NCBI RefSeq assembly: GCF_037055275.1
Contig: NZ_CP146343.1
Coordinates: forward strand, 1,336,501 to 1,400,500
From: Pseudomonas sp. ML2-2023-3
Lineage (GTDB): Bacteria > Pseudomonadota > Gammaproteobacteria > Pseudomonadales > Pseudomonadaceae
DNA: 64,000 nucleotides
Direction: 5' to 3'
How positions within the stretch are numbered: the first letter of the stretch is position 1; each line of letters starts with the position of its first letter. The notes under the pieces were generated by a model. That model had not been told where the DNA came from. It did not search any database and saw nothing but the letters and a program-made list of their open reading frames with translations. The position numbers and the translations under genes were made by a program. This document shows, in pieces, positions 1 to 8,327 of the stretch.

Positions 1-268
1 GCTGATTTACTTGCTGTTGATTGGTCGCGGCCTGGTGATCACGGCCCAGGCGCAGACCCTGTTCGGCAAATTGCTGGCGGGCAGCCTGACCATGACGTTT
101 TTTGTTTATGTTTTCGTCAACATCGGTATGGTCAGTGGCTTGCTACCGGTGGTGGGCGTGCCATTGCCATTTATCAGTTACGGCGGCACTTCGCTCGTGA
201 CGCTGTTGTCAGCGTTTGGGGTTTTGATGTCGATTCACACACATCGCAAGTGGATCGCACAAGTTTGA
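1..268 (+). CDS. rodA: RodA, C-terminal fragment (peptidoglycan glycosyltransferase, SEDS family)
   Basis: Only the last ~89 codons are present; the start lies before the window. RodA polymerises glycan strands during cell elongation, together with PBP2, in the inner membrane. The visible part holds two hydrophobic segments and the SEDS-typical '[15 protein letters not shown]' motif near the C-terminus. The next genes (sltB1, rlpA, dacA) are the usual partners of rodA in Pseudomonas, which favours RodA over its paralogue FtsW. The reading frame is open from base 2 and stops at 266-268. Confidence 0.9.
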   Translation, partial: LIYLLLIGRGLVITAQAQTLFGKLLAGSLTMTFFVYVFVNIGMVSGLLPVVGVPLPFISYGGTSLVTLLSAFGVLMSIHTHRKWIAQV

Positions 269-285
269 TTAAGGTGAATTATTCA

Positions 286-1296
286 ATGCAAGCAATGCGT
301 GGCTGGGCCGCTCGATACGCGTCATGGGTGGGCCTGCTGGGTCTGTTCGGGGCAGCGCAGGGCGCGGTAGCCGGTGACTACGAAGGCTCGCCCCAGGTGG
401 CTGAGTTCGTCGGTGAGATGACCCGCGACTACGGATTTGCCGGCGAGCAACTGATGGGCGTGTTCCGTGAGGCAGAGCGTAAACAGAGCATCCTCGATGC
501 CATTTCTCGCCCGGCCGAACGCGTTAAACAGTGGAAAGAGTACGGCCCGATGTTCCTGACCGACGCCCGGGTTGCCCGTGGTGTGGATTTTTGGCGTGAG
601 CACGAAGCCGTACTGGCCCGCGCCGAGCAGGAGTACGGGGTTCCGGCCCAGGTGATTGTGTCGATCATCGGCGTCGAAACCTTTTATGGCCGCAACACCG
701 GCAACTACCGGGTGATCGATGCGCTGTCGACCCTGGGGTTCGATTACCCGCCGCGCGCCGAGTTTTTTCGCAAGGAGCTGCGTGAGTTCCTGCTGCTGAC
801 CCGCGAAGAGCAAGTTGACCCGCTCACCCTTAAAGGCTCTTATGCCGGGGCGATGGGCTTGCCGCAGTTTATGCCAAGCAGCTTTCGCGCCTATGCCGTG
901 GACTTCGACGGTGATGGTCATATCAATATCTGGAGCAATCCGGACGATGCCATCGGCAGTGTTGCCAGCTACTTCAAGCGTCACGGCTGGGTGGCCGGTG
1001 AGCCGGTGGTGATTCGCGCCGATGTGACCGGTGATCGGGCCGATGAAGGCCTGACCCAGGGCATTGAGCCGGTCAAGACTGTCGGGGAGTTGCGAGCGCT
1101 GGGCTGGTCGAGTCATGATGCGCTGCCCGACGATATGCCGGTCACGGCGTTCCGTCTTGAAGGCGCCAATGGTCCTGAATACTGGATGGGCCTGAAGAAT
1201 TTTTATGCGATCACGCGCTATAACCGAAGCGTGATGTACGCCATGGCAGTGCATCAACTGTCCGACCTGCTGGTTCAAGCACGGGGCAACAAGTAA
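286..1296 (+). CDS. sltB1: Lytic murein transglycosylase B, soluble (SltB1/MltB family)
   Basis: It cleaves the MurNAc-GlcNAc bond of peptidoglycan in the periplasm, leaving 1,6-anhydroMurNAc ends. The protein has 336 residues with an N-terminal signal peptide (hydrophobic stretch ending AVAG) and no lipobox cysteine, so it should be soluble. The family catalytic glutamate is E131 in 'IIGVETFYG', and the 'SYAGAMGLPQFMPSSF' and 'DFDGDGHINIW' blocks follow. ATG 286 is chosen because AAGGTG lies at 271-276; an upstream GTG at 250 would overlap the end of rodA. The stop overlaps the rlpA start by one base (TAATG), so the two are co-translated. Confidence 0.92.
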   Translation: MQAMRGWAARYASWVGLLGLFGAAQGAVAGDYEGSPQVAEFVGEMTRDYGFAGEQLMGVFREAERKQSILDAISRPAERVKQWKEYGPMFLTDARVARGVDFWREHEAVLARAEQEYGVPAQVIVSIIGVETFYGRNTGNYRVIDALSTLGFDYPPRAEFFRKELREFLLLTREEQVDPLTLKGSYAGAMGLPQFMPSSFRAYAVDFDGDGHINIWSNPDDAIGSVASYFKRHGWVAGEPVVIRADVTGDRADEGLTQGIEPVKTVGELRALGWSSHDALPDDMPVTAFRLEGANGPEYWMGLKNFYAITRYNRSVMYAMAVHQLSDLLVQARGNK

Positions 1297-2285
1297 TGCC
1301 GTTTCTAGCGATCCGCACACCTTTGAAACTCGCTGCCTGCGCCGCCCTGGCGTTGCTGGTGGTGAGCTGCTCCAGCAGCCGTTCGACGACCCCGCAAACC
1401 TCTGGCGGTGTCAGTTCCAAGCCGGGCCTGGACATCAACCGCGCCCATAAAGATGGTGCGCCGTGGTGGGATGTCGACGTATCCCGTATCCCGGATGCCA
1501 CGCCGACCCTGCACAGCGGTCCTTACAAGGCCGCGCCGTATTCGGTGCTGGGCAAGACCTACTTTCCGATGCAAGAGTCCAAGACCTATGTGGCTTCTGG
1601 CACTGCGTCCTGGTACGGCACCAAGTTTCACGGTCAGAACACGGCCAATGGCGAAGTGTATGACCTGTACGGCATGAGCGCGGCGCACAAAACCCTGCCG
1701 TTGCCCAGCTACGTCAAAGTGACCAACCTCGATAACGGCAAGGCCGTGGTCCTGCGGGTCAACGACCGTGGCCCGTTTTATTCGGATCGCATCATCGACC
1801 TCTCCTACGCTGCCGCCAAGAAACTGGGCTATGCCGAAACCGGTACGGCACGGGTCAAGGTTGAAGGGATTGACCCGCAAGCCTGGTGGGCCCAGCGTGG
1901 TCGTCCGGCTCCCTTGATGCTCAATGAGCCGAAAATGGCCCAGAACACCGGGCCGACCGTCTCTACCGGCAAGATTGAGCAATGGACGCCGCCGGCCCAG
2001 CAGCACGCCGCCGATGTGGTACCGGTCAGCACACTGCCCAAGGGCCAGGGTACGTATTTGCAGGTAGGCGCCTTTGCCAATCCGGACGCCGCCGAGTTGC
2101 TTCGTTCCAAGCTCAGTGGCATGGTCAGCACCCCAGTATTCATCAGCTCGATTGTGCGCAATCAGCAAACCTTGCATCGAGTGCGCCTGGGGCCCATTGC
2201 CTCGGCGGGTGAAGTACAGCAAACGCAAAACAGCGTGCGCCAGGCCAATTTGGGTCAGCCAAGCGTTGTGACGTCGGATCAGTAA
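1296..2285 (+). CDS. rlpA: Septal ring lytic transglycosylase / rare lipoprotein A RlpA
   Basis: RlpA is an outer-membrane lipoprotein that in Pseudomonas cleaves denuded glycan strands at septa and side wall. The 329-residue protein has a lipoprotein signal with lipobox VVSC (Cys25), a double-psi beta-barrel domain at about residues 100-190 ('GTASWYGTKFHGQNTANGE', 'RVNDRGPFYSDRIIDLS'), and a C-terminal SPOR domain from about residue 250 ('GTYLQVGAFANPDAAELL') that binds denuded glycan. It follows sltB1 with a one-base overlap, and both belong to the rodA elongation cluster. Confidence 0.93.
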   Translation: MPFLAIRTPLKLAACAALALLVVSCSSSRSTTPQTSGGVSSKPGLDINRAHKDGAPWWDVDVSRIPDATPTLHSGPYKAAPYSVLGKTYFPMQESKTYVASGTASWYGTKFHGQNTANGEVYDLYGMSAAHKTLPLPSYVKVTNLDNGKAVVLRVNDRGPFYSDRIIDLSYAAAKKLGYAETGTARVKVEGIDPQAWWAQRGRPAPLMLNEPKMAQNTGPTVSTGKIEQWTPPAQQHAADVVPVSTLPKGQGTYLQVGAFANPDAAELLRSKLSGMVSTPVFISSIVRNQQTLHRVRLGPIASAGEVQQTQNSVRQANLGQPSVVTSDQ

Positions 2286-2386
2286 CACCGATCAAAGCGT
2301 TGGGCCGGAGCATCAAGGGCCCAAACGCAGTTGCAGAGGTCAAGAATAAAAGCCCTTCCAGGGGCCGGGACTGCAACTGAATACGC

Positions 2387-2408
2387 GGCAGTCAGTCATA
2401 CGACTGCC
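2387..2408 (+). promoter_or_regulatory. Hairpin in the rlpA-dacA gap
   Basis: GGCAGTC (2387-2393) and GACTGCC (2402-2408) form a perfect 7-bp stem with an 8-base loop, 52 bases before the dacA start. No clear T-run follows, so a leader structure or operator is as likely as a terminator. The 175-base gap holds nothing else I can name except the presumed dacA promoter. Confidence 0.3.
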
Positions 2409-2460
2409 TGTACAGTTTTGCCCGTGAGGGTAAGTTTCAATTAACAACTTCGAGAGACGG

Positions 2461-3618
2461 ATGAACATCACCACTTTAGCCAAACGCCTGTGCCTGCTTG
2501 TACCGCTGATCGTCACTCCTGCCGCCTGGGCAGTCGAGATGATGCCGTCGCCGCCACAACTTGCAGCCAAGTCCTATGTTCTGATGGATGCCAGCAGCGG
2601 TAACGTGCTGGTTGAGAACAACGGCGACCAGCGTCTGCCGCCAGCCAGCCTCACCAAGCTGATGACTGCTTACATCGCGACCCTGGAAATCCGTCGCGGC
2701 CAGATCGGCGAAAATGATCCTGTCACCGTCAGCGAAAACGCCTGGCGTACCGGTGGTTCGCGGATGTTCATCAAGGTCGGCACTCAAGTGTCGGTCAGTG
2801 ACCTGCTGCACGGCATCATCATTCAGTCGGGTAACGACGCAAGCGTGGCCTTGTCCGAGCACATCGCCGGCAGCGAAGACGCCTTTGCCGACATGATGAA
2901 CAAGACCGCCGGCGAGTTGGGCATGTCCAACAGCCACTTCATGAACCCGACTGGCCTGCCAAACCCTGAGCATTACTCGTCGGCCCACGACATGGCGTTG
3001 CTGGCCCGTGCCATCATTCACGAAGACCCGACTCACTACGCGATCTACTCGCAGAAAGAGTTCTTCTGGAACGGCATCAAGCAGCCTAACCGCAACCTGT
3101 TGCTGTGGCGTGACAAGACCGTTGACGGTCTGAAAACCGGTCACACCGACGAAGCAGGCTATTGCATGGTGTCGTCGGCTGTTCGTGATGGTCAGCGACT
3201 GATTGCCGTGGTGTTTGGTACCAACAGCGAAGTCGCCCGTGCTGCCGAAACACAGAAGCTGCTGACCTACGGTTTCCGCTTCTTCGAAACCCAGACGTTC
3301 TATCAGAAGGGTGTAGAGCTGGCTCAGGCCCCGGTCTGGAAAGGCACCACCAATCAAGTCAAGGCCGGCCTGGCCGAAGACTTGACCATGACTCTGCCTA
3401 AAGGCCAATTGAAAAAGCTGGCTGCAAGCATGACCATGAACCCGCAACTGATGGCCCCTATCGCCCAAGGCGATGTGATCGGCAAGGTTGAGGTCAAGCT
3501 GGACGACAAGGTTGTGCACAGTGCCGACCTGATCGCACTGGAGCCCGTTGAGGAAGGCGGTATTTTCCGACGCGTTTGGGACAGCATCCGTCTATTCTTC
3601 TACGGTCTGTTCAACTGA
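2461..3618 (+). CDS. dacA: D-alanyl-D-alanine carboxypeptidase (PBP5 class, DacA/DacC)
   Basis: It removes the terminal D-Ala from peptidoglycan pentapeptides, anchored on the periplasmic face of the inner membrane. The 385-residue protein has a signal peptide ending in AWA (about residue 24). The penicillin-binding signatures are SLTK with nucleophile S63 and K66, S123-G-N, and K225-T-G. A C-terminal amphipathic tail ('RRVWDSIRLFFYGLFN') matches the PBP5 membrane anchor. In P. aeruginosa the gene at this position is named dacC. A strong hairpin (3637-3659) follows. Confidence 0.94.
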   Translation: MNITTLAKRLCLLVPLIVTPAAWAVEMMPSPPQLAAKSYVLMDASSGNVLVENNGDQRLPPASLTKLMTAYIATLEIRRGQIGENDPVTVSENAWRTGGSRMFIKVGTQVSVSDLLHGIIIQSGNDASVALSEHIAGSEDAFADMMNKTAGELGMSNSHFMNPTGLPNPEHYSSAHDMALLARAIIHEDPTHYAIYSQKEFFWNGIKQPNRNLLLWRDKTVDGLKTGHTDEAGYCMVSSAVRDGQRLIAVVFGTNSEVARAAETQKLLTYGFRFFETQTFYQKGVELAQAPVWKGTTNQVKAGLAEDLTMTLPKGQLKKLAASMTMNPQLMAPIAQGDVIGKVEVKLDDKVVHSADLIALEPVEEGGIFRRVWDSIRLFFYGLFN

Positions 3619-3636
3619 TAGCACCCACCTGCATGG

Positions 3637-3659
3637 CCCCGCGCTTACACGGCGCGGGG
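3637..3659 (+). terminator. Hairpin after dacA
   Basis: CCCCGCGC (3637-3644) pairs perfectly with GCGCGGGG (3652-3659) around a 7-base loop, 18 bases after the dacA stop. Only a short T-containing tail (TTATCTCT) follows, so termination may be partial and allow read-through into ybeD-lipB-lipA. Confidence 0.55.
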
Positions 3660-3697
3660 TTATCTCTGTAGCTCAAGGCTTACGAGGCCAATACGCC

Positions 3698-3973
3698 ATG
3701 ACCGATACTGAAGTAAAGGCGCCAAAGATCGAATTCCCCAACGTTGATTACCCGGTTAAGGTGATCAGCGACACGGGTGTGGGCAACAAGGACAGGATCA
3801 TCGACATCGTCAAGAAACACGCGACGGTCAACGATGATCGTGTCGACGAGCGCCAGAGCACCAACGGCAAGTACACGACCATCCAGTTGCACATCGTGGC
3901 AACAGATCAGGATCAGCTCTACAACATCAACAGCGAACTGCGAGCCACCGGCTTCGTACACATGGTGCTGTGA
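3698..3973 (+). CDS. ybeD: YbeD family protein (UPF0250/DUF493)
   Basis: A 91-residue small cytosolic protein of the YbeD family, which has a ferredoxin-like alpha/beta fold resembling a regulatory ACT domain; its biochemical role is not settled. The family pattern is visible: '[15 protein letters not shown]' near the start and '[11 protein letters not shown]' at the end. ATG 3698 has a GAGG motif at 3684-3687. Its stop shares a base with the lipB start (TGATG at 3971-3975). The ybeD-lipB-lipA order is conserved in gammaproteobacteria, suggesting a link to lipoate metabolism. Confidence 0.9.
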   Translation: MTDTEVKAPKIEFPNVDYPVKVISDTGVGNKDRIIDIVKKHATVNDDRVDERQSTNGKYTTIQLHIVATDQDQLYNINSELRATGFVHMVL

Positions 3974-4626
3974 TGTCGCAGGTCTTGGGTATTCGCGAAC
4001 TGGGTCAGCTTGATTACGAGCGCACCTGGCTGGCGATGCAGCGCTTCACCGATGAGCGCAAGCTTGAGCCGGACACGCAAGATGAAGTCTGGCTGGTGCA
4101 GCATCCGCCGGTGTTTACCCAAGGCCAGGCAGGCAAGGCCGAGCATCTGCTGTTACCGGGTGATATCCCGGTGGTGAAGTCGGATCGCGGTGGTCAGGTG
4201 ACCTATCATGGCCCTGGCCAGCTGGTTGCTTACCTGATGCTTGACGTGCGTCGGCTGGGTTATGGCGTGCGTGAGCTGGTCTCGCGGATGGAGCAGTGCC
4301 TGATCGACCTTCTCGCCAGCTATGGCGTGAGCGCGGCGGCCAAGCCCGATGCGCCCGGCGTGTATGTTGACGGCGCGAAAATCGCTTCTCTGGGGCTGCG
4401 GATCCGCAATGGCTGCTCCTTCCATGGTCTGGCCCTGAATGTGGACATGGACCTGGAACCGTTTCGACGGATTAACCCCTGTGGTTATGCGGGGCTGGCG
4501 ATGACCCAGCTGCGTGACCATGCAGGGCCGATTGAATTTGCCGAGGTAGGTGCCCGGCTGCGTGTGCAGCTCGTCAAACACCTCGACTATGCTGAGCAGA
4601 CGACCCTGACGGGCGGAATCGACTGA
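3973..4626 (+). CDS. lipB: Octanoyltransferase LipB
   Basis: LipB moves octanoate from acyl carrier protein to lipoyl domains of 2-oxoacid dehydrogenases and GcvH in the cytosol, the first step of lipoate synthesis. The 217-residue protein carries the family block '[15 protein letters not shown]', the catalytic lysine K136 in 'GAKIASLG', and the acyl-accepting C170 in 'INPCGY'. The ATG overlaps the ybeD stop, and lipA starts one base after the lipB stop codon, so the pathway is translationally linked. Confidence 0.95.
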   Translation: MSQVLGIRELGQLDYERTWLAMQRFTDERKLEPDTQDEVWLVQHPPVFTQGQAGKAEHLLLPGDIPVVKSDRGGQVTYHGPGQLVAYLMLDVRRLGYGVRELVSRMEQCLIDLLASYGVSAAAKPDAPGVYVDGAKIASLGLRIRNGCSFHGLALNVDMDLEPFRRINPCGYAGLAMTQLRDHAGPIEFAEVGARLRVQLVKHLDYAEQTTLTGGID

Positions 4627-4627
4627 T

Positions 4628-5668
4628 ATGACTACTGCGCAAGACGCTGTTCAAACCCTGATCCCAACGCTGGATATCTCAGAACGTGCAGCCCGCGCCA
4701 GCGAGGCCCGTTCCAAGGTTGAGACCGGCGTTAAGTTGCGCGGTGCCGAAAAGGTTGCGCGTATCCCGGTAAAGATCATTCCGACCACCGAGCTGCCGAA
4801 GAAGCCTGACTGGATTCGTGTACGCATTCCGGTTTCGCCTGAAGTCGACCGTATCAAGTCATTGCTGCGCAAGCACAAGCTGCACAGCGTGTGCGAAGAA
4901 GCTTCCTGCCCGAACTTGGGCGAGTGCTTCTCGGGTGGCACCGCGACCTTCATGATCATGGGCGACATCTGCACCCGCCGCTGCCCGTTCTGCGATGTGG
5001 GTCACGGTCGACCGAAGCCACTGGACGTCAACGAGCCTGAAAGCCTGGCCATCGCCATTGCTGACCTGCGCCTGAAGTACGTGGTGATCACCTCGGTAGA
5101 CCGCGACGACCTGCGTGACGGCGGTGCCCAGCACTTTGCCGATTGCATCCGCGAGATCCGCAAGCTGTCGCCGGGCGTTCTGCTTGAAACCCTCGTGCCG
5201 GATTACCGTGGTCGCATGGACGTTGCGCTGGAAATCACCGCAGCCGAGCCGCCTGACGTGTTCAACCACAACCTCGAAACCGTGCCGCGCCTGTATAAGG
5301 CCGCCCGCCCTGGTTCCGACTACCAGTGGTCGCTGACCTTGCTCCAGCGCTTCAAGCAGATGATGCCGCACATCCCGACCAAGTCCGGCCTGATGCTGGG
5401 TCTGGGCGAGACGGATGAAGAAGTCATCGAAGTCATGAAGCGCATGCGCGAACACGACATCGACATGCTGACCCTGGGTCAGTACTTGCAGCCATCGCGC
5501 AACCACTTGCCGGTACAGCGTTTCGTGCACCCGGACGTTTTCGCCTGGTTCGCCGAAGAAGGCTACAAAATGGGCTTCAAAAACGTGGCATCCGGCCCGT
5601 TGGTACGTTCTTCGTATCACGCGGATGAACAAGCCAAGCTGGTCAAATCCATGCTGGTGAGTGCCTGA
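4628..5668 (+). CDS. lipA: Lipoyl synthase LipA (radical SAM)
   Basis: LipA inserts two sulfur atoms into the octanoyl chain made by LipB. The 346-residue protein has both expected cysteine sets: the auxiliary cluster C89, C94, C100 ('[12 protein letters not shown]') and the radical-SAM C115-x3-C119-x2-C122 ('CTRRCPFC'). The C-terminal '[13 protein letters not shown]' holds the conserved serine that ligates the auxiliary cluster. The start follows lipB directly. Confidence 0.96.
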   Translation: MTTAQDAVQTLIPTLDISERAARASEARSKVETGVKLRGAEKVARIPVKIIPTTELPKKPDWIRVRIPVSPEVDRIKSLLRKHKLHSVCEEASCPNLGECFSGGTATFMIMGDICTRRCPFCDVGHGRPKPLDVNEPESLAIAIADLRLKYVVITSVDRDDLRDGGAQHFADCIREIRKLSPGVLLETLVPDYRGRMDVALEITAAEPPDVFNHNLETVPRLYKAARPGSDYQWSLTLLQRFKQMMPHIPTKSGLMLGLGETDEEVIEVMKRMREHDIDMLTLGQYLQPSRNHLPVQRFVHPDVFAWFAEEGYKMGFKNVASGPLVRSSYHADEQAKLVKSMLVSA

Positions 5669-5672
5669 TTCC

Positions 5673-6626
5673 ATGACAAACCGGAGCACCGCGCCCGTGT
5701 CTTTCAAGACCCACAGCGCGGTGCCCGCGTTGCCCGCTGGTGGGGTGATCGCCCTGATCGCCCCGGCCGGTCCCGCCGAACTTGATCTGAAACTCGCCAC
5801 CCAATGGATGCATGACCGCGGCTATCAGTTGCGCGTATTTCCGGGCGTGTGGGAAAAGGACGGCTACCTCGCAGGCTCTGATGCCGTGCGTTTACGCGAC
5901 CTGCACGACGCCTTTGCCGATGACAGCATTGATGGGATTTTTTGCCTGCGCGGTGGCTACGGATCCCCGCGCTTGCTTGATGGCATCGATTTCGAGCTTC
6001 TGCGCAACCATCCCAAGCCTTTTGTGGGGTATAGCGATATCACCGCGCTGCATCTGGCGATTACACGTTACGCAGGCTTTGTGACTTTCCACGGGCCGAT
6101 GCTGAACGCCGACCTGCTGGGTAACAAGCAACCGCCGACAGAATCCTCACTGCTACGCATGCTTGGCGGGCAGCAACTGCCTGTGCTGGAGCATCCTGCA
6201 GCTTACCCGCTGACAACCCTTGTGTCAGGTTGCGCCAGTGGCCGTTTGCTGGGCGGCAATCTATCCATGATCTGCGCCACCCTCGGGACGGCGTTTGAGC
6301 TGGATGGCGAAGGCATCATCCTGTTTATCGAGGACGTGAACGAGCCGTTGTACCGGGTCGACCGTCTGCTCACGCATTTGCGTCTGGCAGGCAAGCTCGA
6401 CAAGGTGCGTGGCGTCCTTGTAGGGGATGTGGCTGGGGTTGATGTACGGGCGCTGGAGCGGTTGCTCACACAGGAATTGGGCGGGCTTGGCATTCCCGTG
6501 CTGGCCGGATGGCGCAGCGGGCATTGTGATCCAAACCTGACCTTGCCGATGGGGGCTCAAGTGCGGCTGGATGCTGATCAGCAGTTATTGGTACTTGAGC
6601 AGGCTGTGGTCACAGTCAAAACCTGA
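5673..6626 (+). CDS. ldcA: LD-carboxypeptidase (peptidase family S66)
   Basis: This enzyme class removes the terminal D-Ala from murein tetrapeptides in the cytosol during cell-wall recycling. The protein has about 317 residues, the usual length. The S66 triad can be read: Ser in 'FVGYSDITALHLAI', Glu in 'IEDVNEPLYRVDR', and His in 'GHCDPNLTLPMG'. The start is uncertain: a GTG at 5661 would overlap lipA, while ATG 5673 lies 4 bases after its stop; neither has a strong ribosome site. MccF-like microcin peptidases belong to the same family, but the context favours recycling. Confidence 0.82.
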   Translation: MTNRSTAPVSFKTHSAVPALPAGGVIALIAPAGPAELDLKLATQWMHDRGYQLRVFPGVWEKDGYLAGSDAVRLRDLHDAFADDSIDGIFCLRGGYGSPRLLDGIDFELLRNHPKPFVGYSDITALHLAITRYAGFVTFHGPMLNADLLGNKQPPTESSLLRMLGGQQLPVLEHPAAYPLTTLVSGCASGRLLGGNLSMICATLGTAFELDGEGIILFIEDVNEPLYRVDRLLTHLRLAGKLDKVRGVLVGDVAGVDVRALERLLTQELGGLGIPVLAGWRSGHCDPNLTLPMGAQVRLDADQQLLVLEQAVVTVKT

Positions 6627-6629
6627 GCC

Positions 6630-6714
6630 GTGGGCGCGGGCTTGCTCGCGATTGCATCGACTCGTTTAGTCAGAAATACCGAGTTGATAGCCTCGCGAGC
6701 AAGCCCGCTCCTAC
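6630..6714. repeat. REPIN (paired REP sequences, Pseudomonas type)
   Basis: Two inverted REP arms, one at about 6632-6651 (GGGCGCGGGCTTGCTCGCGA) and one at about 6693-6714, flank a ~40-base spacer. It lies between the convergent ldcA (+) and lytic transglycosylase (-) genes, the typical extragenic place. The left arm departs by one or two bases from the arms at 18210-18297. Confidence 0.85.
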
Positions 6715-6729
6715 CGGTTGAGTCGCAAC

Positions 6730-8040
6730 TCAGCGGCTACGCAAACTCTCCAGCAACTTGTGACTCGGGTAGCCATCTGCAGGCCAACCCATAGCTTGCT
6801 GCGCGCTGCGAATTGCTTTGCGCGTATTGGCGCCAATAATGCCATCCGCATTGCCCGCATCGTAATTGCGCTGGCTCAGCAGTGTTTGCAGCTCTACGCG
6901 TTCGGAACGGCTCAGCGGTCGGTCATCTTTTGGCCACGCAGCCAAAATGGTTCCGCCCCCGTTGAAGCGCTGAGACAACAGGCCTACGGCCAGCGCATAG
7001 GACGATGAATTGTTGTAGCGCAAGATAGCGCGGAAGTTATCCAGCACCAGGAACGCCGGACCACGGTAGCCTGCCGGCAGCAGCAGGGTAGCGCTCAACT
7101 GCTCTGAGCCGGCTGCAGAACTTTCAGGCACTAATACCCCCAGTTGCTGCCATTCGGCGACGCTCTTTTTGACAGCACCATCCGCCAGCGCGTAGTCAAA
7201 GCTGGCAGGCAACATGACTTCAAAGCCCCACGGCTGGCCTTGTTTCCAGCCAGAGCTTTGCAGGTAATGCGCAGTCGAGGCCAGGGCGTCGGCAGAGCTG
7301 TTCCAGATGTCACGACGACCGTCACCGTCGAAATCCACGGCGTGGGTTTCATAGGTCGTCGGAATGAACTGGGTCTGGCCCATTGCGCCAGCCCAGGAGC
7401 CGAGCATTTTGTCGGCGCTGATATCACCTTGCTGAATGATTTTCAGCGCCGAGATCAATTGGCTTTGAGCGAATTCCGGGCGACGCCCTTCGTAGGCCAG
7501 GGTGGCCAGCGATCGGATGACGGATTTGTTGCCCTGGAACGAGCCGAAGTTGCTCTCCATGCCCCAGACCGACACCAGTGCCTGGCGGTCGACGCCATAA
7601 CGCTGTTCGATGCGGCTCAGCAACTCGGCGTTTTGCTCCAGCAAACGCTGACCATTACGCACACGCAAGGGTGACAGGGCGCCGTCGAGGTATTCCCAGA
7701 CAGGGCGGCTGAATTCAGGCTGGCTGCGGTCGGCCTTGATCACGCTCATGTCGGGTGTGACGCCAGCAAAGGCGTTATCGAACACCTGCGGGCTGATTCC
7801 GGCTTTGAGGGCCTGAACGCGGAAGTTGGCCTGCCACTCGCTGAAGCTCTGGGCGGGCTGGACAAAAGGTGTGTCGGTGGTGCCTGGCGCGCTGGTGGTC
7901 ACCGCTGGGGCGGGAGGCGTCACAGGCAAGGGTTGGGCATCGGCTGCGGTAGGTTTCTCGGCGCAGGCGACTAAAAGGATGACGCTGGAAGCAGCGATCA
8001 GTTGGCGCATCGGCCAACCACGTTTATGACTTAAGGGCAT
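6730..8040 (-). CDS. Lytic murein transglycosylase, lipoprotein, with peptidoglycan-binding domain (MltB family)
   Basis: The second MltB-type enzyme in the window. Starting at 8040 it has 436 residues, with a lipoprotein signal whose lipobox is LLVAC (Cys26). The catalytic glutamate sits in 'VWGMESNFGSFQG'; 'SWAGAMGQTQFIPTTYETHAVDFDGDGRRDIW' shows the family core in blocks. The C-terminal ~65 residues ('LSRSERVELQTLL...DGIIGANTRKAIRSAQQAMG') form a peptidoglycan-binding domain absent from sltB1. An internal ATG at 8010 (MRQLIAAS) is an alternative start; neither has a clear ribosome site. It is the last gene of the leuS-to-here run, just after arfA. Confidence 0.88.
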   Translation of the reverse strand: MPLSHKRGWPMRQLIAASSVILLVACAEKPTAADAQPLPVTPPAPAVTTSAPGTTDTPFVQPAQSFSEWQANFRVQALKAGISPQVFDNAFAGVTPDMSVIKADRSQPEFSRPVWEYLDGALSPLRVRNGQRLLEQNAELLSRIEQRYGVDRQALVSVWGMESNFGSFQGNKSVIRSLATLAYEGRRPEFAQSQLISALKIIQQGDISADKMLGSWAGAMGQTQFIPTTYETHAVDFDGDGRRDIWNSSADALASTAHYLQSSGWKQGQPWGFEVMLPASFDYALADGAVKKSVAEWQQLGVLVPESSAAGSEQLSATLLLPAGYRGPAFLVLDNFRAILRYNNSSSYALAVGLLSQRFNGGGTILAAWPKDDRPLSRSERVELQTLLSQRNYDAGNADGIIGANTRKAIRSAQQAMGWPADGYPSHKLLESLRSR

Positions 8041-8090
8041 GCGCAGGTCCAGGTAATGCAAATCAGATGCAGACCTTATCATCCCCGCTG

Positions 8091-8240
8091 TCAGGCAGCC
8101 AGAAAGTAAAAAGCCTCCCGGTCTCTCGACTGGAAGGCTTCGCGGCGGTAGCTGCCTTTGCCTTTGGCGGGGCGTTCCTGGCGGCTGCGGAACAGGGGTT
8201 GGGCGACGATGGATTTGGCCTTGTTGGGGCGCTTGCTCAT
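8091..8240 (-). CDS. arfA: Alternative ribosome-rescue factor A (ArfA)
   Basis: ArfA recruits release factor 2 to ribosomes stalled on mRNAs without a stop codon, as back-up to tmRNA. The 49-codon frame contains the family core 'PLFRSRQERPAKGKGSYRRE', close to E. coli ArfA 'PLFRQRVEKNKKGKGSY'. A complete intrinsic terminator lies inside the frame (8107-8140), before the stop codon. In other proteobacteria this arrangement makes arfA mRNA itself non-stop, so active protein accumulates only when tmRNA fails; the sequence predicts the same control here. It follows holA by 87 bases on the same strand. Confidence 0.87.
   Translation of the reverse strand: MSKRPNKAKSIVAQPLFRSRQERPAKGKGSYRREAFQSRDREAFYFLAA
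8107..8140 (-). terminator. Intrinsic terminator inside the arfA frame
   Basis: Read on the - strand, AAGCCTTCC (8140-8132) pairs with GGGAGGCTT (8119-8111) as a 9-bp stem with one G-U pair and a 12-base loop; the T-run TTTTTA follows at 8112-8107. It ends about 14 bases before the arfA stop codon, so terminated transcripts lack a stop. Confidence 0.85.
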
Positions 8241-8327
8241 GGCAGGTACTCTCGCTTGATGTGAACAAGCGCAAATCATCGGCCAGAATTTTGCGGTTGT
8301 CCAGCCATGGGTGAGTGGGAGCAGGGG

